A stretch of 64,000 nt of DNA. Origin: Bryopsis sp. KO-2023. Taxonomy: Eukaryota; Chlorophyta; Ulvophyceae; Bryopsidales; Bryopsidaceae. Shown in pieces: positions 57,949 through 64,000 of this stretch (position 1 is its first letter; every line of letters starts with the position of its first letter). The stretch covers positions 3,286,001 to 3,350,000 of the forward strand of contig BSYQ01000004.1 of the NCBI GenBank assembly GCA_030272585.1, read 5' to 3'. The translations under genes were made by a program, and so were the position numbers. The notes below the pieces were generated by a model. That model searched no databases. It was not told where the DNA came from and was given only the letters and a program-made list of their open reading frames with translations.

Positions 57949-58723
57949 GCCTTGGGGTGCATGGCTCTTCCTCGACATGAACCTGTGGAATTGAGAATCG
58001 AAATTAAAGCAGCTCAGATGTTGTTGCCAAAAATAGATATGTCAGAAATAACATAATTACTAATTTTCAATCGGTTTCTTTTCAAAGCAGCTCAAACAGG
58101 CATGCAAAAGAAAGTCCTTTTAAAATTCTTGTCTGCCAAATTTCTTAGAATAAAAAGAGAAATTCGTAGGCTGAGGATAAACAGCCTGAATTTTAATCAA
58201 ATATATGGAAAAGAAACGACAGCGGAACATACCGTTGCTGAGTTTGTTGGCGTCTCTTTCGCGGTTTCTTTTTTGGCCGCGTCGACTTGACGATCCGGGG
58301 TCGTTGATGTCGTTGCCTCTGGAAAAACTAAAACCCACTCGTCAACACAAACCCAAGCAAACCTCCCTTCACAACAGAACATAGCTTGATCTTTCAAATA
58401 CCCCGCGCGGTTTGGGGCGTGGAACTCACCAGTTTGAACTTGAACTTCGTTTTCGCCGGCTTTAAAAACAAGGGGACGGCGTTCGGCACTTGCATCAATC
58501 TTGGCCCGTTCGCAGGTGGGTATCTGTGGAGCAACGATGGGCGTTTGAGTGTTAAGGGCAAAGCAATCCCAAGTCTACAGAGAGAAACTACTTTCAAAGG
58601 AACGAACAGAAGTAAAAAAAAGCTTCGATGGATCAAACTTACCTTTTCTTGCCACCAGATTCGCAGGTGATCCACGAGTGACACGCAGAACATAGCTGCC
58701 ACCGCCCATAGAAGAGCGTCCAT

Positions 58724-59684
58724 CCTTTTTGGAAACGACGTAGAGACATGTCAAGCGCCAATCATAAAAAAGTCCGGCAATATAAAAACAAAACGACGAG
58801 ACACCACTGCTCACCAATTGTCGATTATCATATTCGTTCACACACGCGCGCTGAAAAGTGTAGAGCTCCTTGGAAACGTCCGCAGTTTGCACACACAGAC
58901 AGTTTGAAAACAAAAGAAGCGAGAGAGTGGGCTGCTGGGGCGATAGCATAAGTAGGCCGTTTCTCGCGCGCGTTTGTACGACACCACTATGCCAGAATCA
59001 TCCAGCACTTGCGCAGGGATGCTGATAGAATTCATGCAAATCCCACCATGCCATGAAACTGATCGCATCCAGCGCACAGCATGCGTGTACGTCTCTGTTC
59101 CATGGGCGTCGCTACAAAACGCACCCAGTTTTTTGTGTTTCTGTTTCTGTGTCGTTTTTCTTCAATCAAGGCTCTTGTGCACCATGTTTTCCATGCACTG
59201 GAGTGGAGGAAAATGATGGACGAAAATCCAACCTCTCAACTAATGATCAAGAGCCAGTGGCGATTGATGAAACCAGATTAGATTATCACTTGTGGATCTG
59301 CATGTGCATCTGCATGTGTATCTGTTGGGATTTTTTTTTATCGCAGCCATTAAAGTGCAAATCATACTTTCTGCTGATCAGAGCAACATCAACAGAGAAG
59401 ACAGCAAAGACAAACATGTTTGATATGGACTGTAATGAGTCCCTTCATCGATTACACAAATAATCTGCCAGCAAAATACAAGCAACAAAATATGTTCTTG
59501 GCCCAACTACTCGAGGAGCTTTTCACAACATCGGTAATTCTCACCACAAAAATGAAAATCATTTTGAAATTGCATGAATTTCTGCATTCACGACGAAAAT
59601 TCTAAAGAAGTATAAAATTACATAAACATAAAGACAGCTGGCATAAATTAGTAGTAACTTCATTCTGACAAGTCAATCGCTTGC
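58724..59684. other. Intergenic with one weak small frame
   Basis: Upstream DNA of the disrupted gene and 3' flank of the lamin-tail/FAS1 gene. A plus-strand frame at 59081-59281 (67 codons, with the hydrophobic stretch TQFFVFLFLCRFSSIKALV and a charged end) could be a small secreted peptide, but nothing else supports it. Confidence 0.3.
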
Positions 59685-61956
59685 TCAACCACTGGCTGGG
59701 ATGTCACTTTCCAAGGTCGCAACCTCATCATCAGCTCTGGTGTTCCTTGGCTTGAACCCAATGGTGAGGGCAGGTTTCTCGAGATTCTTCACATCCGGCT
59801 GCTCCACCTCTGGTGGGAGTACAAGCACTTCCTTTTTGAAGATCGGTGGAGGGAACATGACCCTCTCCACAGTGTGCACCACACCATTGGTGGCTTCCAG
59901 GTCCAACATCTGGATGGCAGCGCACTGGCCAAACTCACATGTGCACCTCCCACAAGTCCTCTCGCACAGGCCACCCTTCCACTGAGCTGCAAGGGGGCTG
60001 ACCATGAATGGCTCAAAGCATTTTCCAAATTCCTTCTGCATGTCGCACTCGTACAAGTCCAGTGTGGGTTTGTCCACACACGAATCATGCAAATTGAACT
60101 TGCCCTCTGTTGAAATTAATCAGTTCCATGTCAATGCACTATTGATGCAAATTTGGATAGCAGAGTGATAAGATCCACATGCAAAAAAAAGGGATGCTAC
60201 TGGTCGACACAATACTGCCCAGCTTTTCTTGGTCACCTGTCATGATTGGATCGTTGAAAGGAACAAGCTCCGCCCCCAAGCTTGTGAAAATCACAGTATT
60301 GTTCAGCAAATACTCTACAAGACACATCCACAACAATCATTTCCTTCTCCAGACATCCACAAAGCACCAATGAAACTGGATCTGAAAAGTTTCTTGCAAC
60401 AGTTTACAGCTGGTGAATGTACCTGAAGTGTAAGCGCCTCCAATGATGTGGTATTTGAGGATATCCACCATTTCTGGCAATTCCAGGACCTGCTGTCTGG
60501 TGAATGGCTGTTGACCAAAACCAGACAGGGACAACCTAAAGGCCTCAAAGGCTTCGTCATTTGGGGCAAATATCTGTCCAACAAAGCACAGCATTTCCTT
60601 GCAATCTATGCAAATAAGCTGCAACTCGATGAACACAACTGAATCACAACCCAACAGAAAGCGAGCATAGTTTTCCCTCCCTCTGAATTTGTTGGATCCA
60701 GGTCCACAGCACAGCATTGACTATGAGCTCAGTTGCAAAAGAGTGATGCATACAGCAAGTGTGAGGTAACCTCCTTACAGTGAAAGGCCCCTTCTTTGGG
60801 ATGCCCACAGGGGGTGGAGGTGGTGGGGGTGGAGGAGGAGGAGGAGGAGGAGCAACCTCTGTCCTATCCACAGCGAATCCAAAGTGAGCCGGAAAGAATG
60901 GCTTGAAGGGTGGAGGTGGGGGTGGAGCAGGCAGAACAGGGCCTTCGTAATCAGGGTCTGCAGGAGCTTTCAGCAAATCCTCCAAGCCTGACACCTAACA
61001 TACAGAACCATCAGCATCTCAGTAACTCAAGAATGAACCAAAAACAAATGGACCAGGGATCTTTACCAATCAAACATAGACATCAATAGTTCACCTTCAA
61101 TGCCTCCAAGAAAAATTTGTAGTTGCCCAAAGTCCTCAAAAGATTGAGAACAGACTCATCCTCAGGGACCCTGGTATATGATCCATTCGGCTGCCTCCTG
61201 AGGGCAGAGCCTTTCTCAAAATTTTCCCACTCCATTCCATAGATGACATTCCCTCTAGCATCACTCATCCTAATGGAATCCCTGACAGAATGCAGCACAT
61301 AAAAGGTTACTCATGAGGACAAGTGTGAAGGAAGCATTAGTGACGAAATATATATGTATCAGCCTTACTGGAAGCTCAAGTTGAAATCGAATCCGCATGG
61401 ATTTTCGTTGCTCTTGGGCGCGAGCTTGAGGTCGTCACCAGGAGCGATCGAATCAAATTGCGGACACTGCTTGCTGGGCTCGAGCACGAACTCGGATCCA
61501 GTGCCATCAGTCAACGTCCACCCATTCACAATGGCGGTCTGGCCACCAATGTTCCTCAGAACGATCGAATCCTGGCCGCCAGCGACCGGAAAGGCCACCA
61601 CCTTGTCGATCACAACTTCAGGAGGAGTCGAGCCCATTCTTTCCACGACCTCTCCGCCAAGAAGACTGATTGGGTTGCCATCCGCGTCAAGTTTCTGGAT
61701 GCAAACAGGCACAACACTCACGCAGACGCTAACAGAATGGATCAACCCTTGGGGCATAGTCCAAAAAAGAATGCGCGCTTTCCTTCTGTCAGCAGAAAAC
61801 GAGCGCACGCATCAGGATCGCAGCGGAACGGAAACTCACCACTGTAGCTGCCTCTAAAAAAACATTCCGACCCCATGCGATCTGGGCCAAAGAAAGAAGC
61901 AAGAAAGCCGCCGCATAGATGGCGGCATGTGGGCTGGATCCCACCTTCACCAGCAT
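59685..61956 (-). CDS. Secreted lamin-tail / FAS1 protein with an inserted ShKT domain
   Basis: Seven minus-strand exons, all phases consistent: 61840-61956, 61369-61694, 61095-61281, 60779-60994, 60423-60573, 60237-60314 and 59685-60106; 498 residues. A signal peptide (MLVKVGSSPHAAIYAAAFLL to AQIAWG) is followed by a lamin-tail-like beta domain at about 60-175 (VVAFPVAGGQDSIVLRNIGG, NGWTLTDGTGSEF, LAPKSNENPCGF, DSIRMSDARGNVIYGMEW). A FAS1 domain begins near 198 (YKFFLEALKVSGLEDLL), is interrupted by a Pro-rich loop with 14 Pro in a row, resumes with GPFTIFAPNDEAFEAF and ILKYHIIGGAYTSG, and ends ATNGVVHTVERVMFPPP. Between its last strands lies a ShKT module with Cys at 368, 379, 388, 406, 410 and 413. 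Adhesion or wall binding is the likely role, by FAS1 knowledge. Confidence 0.85.
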
Positions 61957-62710
61957 GATTCCTGCAGCAAAAGAACAAAAATTGGTGGGGTCGGTTGAGA
62001 GGCAAATGGACCTTGTCGATCGCAGCGATATCTAGTCGAGGAGATTCTTTGCTTTCTCAACCACCAAACCTGGTATTGGAAGCTCTTTTGGGGCGCTGTT
62101 GGCGCACTTTCCTATTGGTTCTTGGTTGTCTTCCAAACAGCTGTTGCTGGAAACAGCAGGGATCTGTTAATTTCACGAAGCAGCAAAAGAATTATGTTTT
62201 TGTTTTTTTTTCCTGAATTTCGCAGTGACGACGAGAGTTTTGTATCGGGGCTTGCATGGGGATGTGCAGACTGGGTCGTGTCATTATTCGCTGGCAACAG
62301 GACAAGTAACATCACTCACCACAGCACGATAAAACAGGTGGCGGCAATCAATGGCACTTTGGTGGTTATAATATTTTCAGTCAGGAAAGGGGCTGGGACC
62401 ACAAATGAAAATGAAAAATTGTCACCTCAATTTTCTCATTCAGCAAAGCACGTCGAGGAAGGCCTTTGTGCGGCCGTCGAAGCAAAGAAACATACACAAG
62501 AAAAAGCATAAGAAGCAAGAAATCAGAATTCAATTTCGTTGTGTTTCCTGTAATCTTCATTTCCCACCAGTGCCCTCCAGAAGTAGTTACCACCAATGAT
62601 GTTCAGTAATATTGCAGCTGGTTGTATATGTGTTTGAACTAACCCAAGGGCAAGAAATGCCTGGTATGACCGCCAAAGCCGTCTTACCGTTCCCATAGCT
62701 GACGTCTGGG
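61957..62710. other. Intergenic with a possible plus-strand exon
   Basis: A CAG acceptor near 62224 opens SDDESFVSGLAWGCADWVVS on the plus strand and meets a GTAACA donor near 62308. No partner exon was found, and the minus strand is open too. Confidence 0.3.
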
Positions 62711-62971
62711 CTAGACGTCCGCGTCAACCTCGACGTCCCAATTGTTCGACGAGCACTCGTTGTCTTGGGGCCAGTCGAAGAACTCCAAGTCGTTGTTGGA
62801 CTCCCAGCCGTCATCTTCAGCTGGTTGAATCACCAGGTTGGCAAGCACCAGCTGTTGAAGACGGCGCAAACGACGTGTTTCCCGCCAAGCGCGAAAAGAC
62901 GAGACACCAGTCCCCGCCACGTAAAGGGCACTGCTCGCCACAAACGCTCCGAAGGCCAAATGCGACATCAT
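62711..62971 (-). CDS. Small protein with an N-terminal membrane segment, 86 residues
   Basis: Single frame from ATG 62971 (MMSHLAFGAFVASSALYVAG), a hydrophobic stretch of about 20 residues, then an Arg-rich stretch (RAWRETRRLRRLQQL) and an acidic end (EDDGWESNNDLEFFDWPQDN). The order resembles a small tail- or signal-anchored protein of an organelle membrane, but no family is recognised. The GC-richer sequence and complete frame favour a real gene. Confidence 0.55.
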   Translation of the reverse strand: MMSHLAFGAFVASSALYVAGTGVSSFRAWRETRRLRRLQQLVLANLVIQPAEDDGWESNNDLEFFDWPQDNECSSNNWDVEVDADV

Positions 62972-63417
62972 CTTTGACTAAACTTTCGTTCAGTGACCCA
63001 GAGATGCGAAAAGGATGAACAGCCAGAATTTATATCGCTACATAACCGTCAATAACTGTCCATTCGTTTGATCTGTCAACGGGTGTGCCACGCGCTAGTT
63101 TTTTGATTCTGACCGGAGTTATCGGTGTTTTGAAAACTCGACCCGACTCGTGTTCTTGGGCGGTACTTTGGGTATCTTTTTTTTTTTTGGTGTCAGAGAG
63201 AGTTCGGACACTCGTTGGTATTGCGAAGTCACAGCTTGACTCAACTACAGTCTAAGAACTGTCGACCTGAGGGGGGGGGCTCGACTGGCGACGCGCCACT
63301 TGCAAAACTGCTGAACGAAAATACACACAAGGGTTTAAGAAGGGGTTGCTGTTGTTATTGCCTTCTCTTTTCGCTTCAAGTCTTTTTGCTTCCAAGTGGA
63401 AGCCAAAAAAAACAACG
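62972..63417. promoter_or_regulatory. 5' flank of the small membrane-protein gene
   Basis: Upstream interval with moderate CpG content and T runs near 63178-63190; no supported frame. Confidence 0.3.
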
Positions 63418-63473
63418 AAACACGTATCGGGCGCTTTGACACGGTGCACCGTCAAAACGCCCGATACGTGTTT
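63418..63473. repeat. 56-bp near-perfect inverted repeat followed by a T run
   Basis: AAACACGTATCGGGCG plus CTTTGAC faces GTCAAAA plus CGCCCGATACGTGTTT across ACGGTGCACC, with one mismatch; the centre ACGGTGCACCGT is itself palindromic. T-rich DNA follows on the right and A-rich DNA precedes on the left. Confidence 0.9.
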
Positions 63474-64000
63474 GGTTTTTTTACTGCTGTTGCAGGAGAG
63501 TTATAGAATAATTGGAGCTTGACTTATCAGTTCCAAGTCGAGGACGTGTTGCGTTGCATCTGCATGCGTTAAGAAAACGTTGTAAAATTCGGCAAAACTT
63601 TCATATCCACTTAAATGTGGGGGTCTCGGCATTGGCTCACTATCCCTGGAAACCAAACTCCTAAACAAAGCTGCTCTGATCTGAGCAGCTCAAATTCGAA
63701 CGAAAGTATTGCGTTTTTACAGTAAAAAGTACGACCCCTATTCCAACCAAAGTCCATTCAAATACCACAACCCGGAGTCCTAACTCAACTACCCAACTAG
63801 CCCCTTCCACAGTATAGAAAAAATTAGAAAATTACAAAACACGGCTAGGTGGATGAATTCTTCAATCTTGCTATGGTCTATAGACAGAAAATGTGATATT
63901 TTCCACTTCCACTCGACATCGGCAATGGATGGCTCGTTGTCCTTGGCGTTGGTGCAAGCACCTGCAGGTCAAAGGCCTTTCTTGGTCCAAACGGCGATCC
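63474..64000. other. Unannotated right end
   Basis: No supported feature in the last 530 bases. Confidence 0.4.

Larger units (their letters stand above)
47686..58723 (-). pseudogene. Six-exon gene for a Lys/Pro/Ala-repeat protein, split by a retrotransposon
   Basis: Minus-strand exons 58643-58723, 58430-58523, 58233-58318, then exon 4 in two parts (57944-57982 and 48953-48974), 48656-48714 and 47686-48231. Without the insert all phases agree and give 308 residues. The N-terminus MDALLWAVAAMFCVSLVDHL is a signal peptide or membrane anchor. Then come TCERAKIDASAERRPLVFKA, an EATTSTTPDR linker, VHVEEEPCTPRHLVVPCHLT (exon 4) and YYGRLREEKIRKAELANPK. The last exon has about seven units near PKPREPKTDPKQRAANPK, very basic. 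The 8,964-bp element sits after codon 13 of exon 4; reading into its LTR reaches a stop within about 25 codons. Role unknown; the basic repeats suggest binding to acidic polymers. Whether the allele is fixed cannot be told. Confidence 0.7.

Overview
The window is nuclear DNA of a eukaryotic green plant-lineage organism, most likely a streptophyte-type green alga; the species cannot be fixed from the sequence. Support: spliced genes with GT-AG (and a few GC-AG) introns rich in T runs; a nuclear PsbW gene with a primary-plastid transit peptide and no signal peptide in front of it; an organellar single-stranded DNA-binding protein with the plant-type PDF motif; a FYVE-SYLF gene; and an interstitial array of the plant telomere repeat TTTAGGG. 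Exon coordinates were read by hand from splice sites and codon phase. For the best models all exon phases agree.

Layout. 1-2.8 kb: diverged short repeats and two tandem arrays. 2.9-6.5 kb (-): a multi-exon Pro/Ala/Gly-rich gene with an Ig-like stretch. 7 kb: interstitial telomere repeats in a GC-rich patch. 8.9-12.8 kb (-): the OSB-type gene. 14.5-15.7 kb (-): a secreted acidic protein. 17.4-18.5 kb (+): a secreted propeller-like glycoprotein. 19.5-22.1 kb (-): a secreted ShKT/FAS1 protein, divergent from a small plastid membrane protein (22.7-23.8 kb, +). 24.7-28.7 kb: a block of satellites (T-rich ~60-bp units around about 12 copies of a 124-bp unit). 30.4-33.0 kb: an inverted, decayed duplicate of the 3' half of the OSB gene. 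33.3-36.7 kb (-): a RING-FYVE-SYLF protein. 37.3-38.5 kb (-): an AIG2/GGCT-like protein, divergent from METTL22 (38.7-40.2 kb, +). 40.3-41.4 kb (-): a plastid coiled-coil protein. 42.1-43.2 kb (+): an unknown reading frame. 43.7-44.9 kb (-): PsbW. 47.7-58.7 kb (-): a six-exon gene whose fourth exon is split by an 8,964-bp LTR element (48,980-57,943). 59.7-62.0 kb (-): a secreted lamin-tail/FAS1/ShKT protein. 62.7-63.0 kb (-): a small membrane protein.

Themes. At least four genes make predicted secreted proteins of extracellular-matrix type (FAS1, ShKT, lamin-tail, propeller, acidic low complexity), most on the minus strand. Three others feed organelles (PsbW, OSB, small plastid membrane protein). 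The most interesting points are the exon-disrupting non-autonomous retrotransposon with identical LTRs and a perfect CAAGT target duplication, the RING-FYVE-SYLF fusion, the FAS1 domain that carries a ShKT domain inside its fold, the inverted OSB duplication with a palindrome that looks like a template switch, and the 124-bp array whose every unit looks like a mini exon with splice sites. Two single-base frame breaks in homopolymers (2.9-6.5 kb gene) may be assembly errors.
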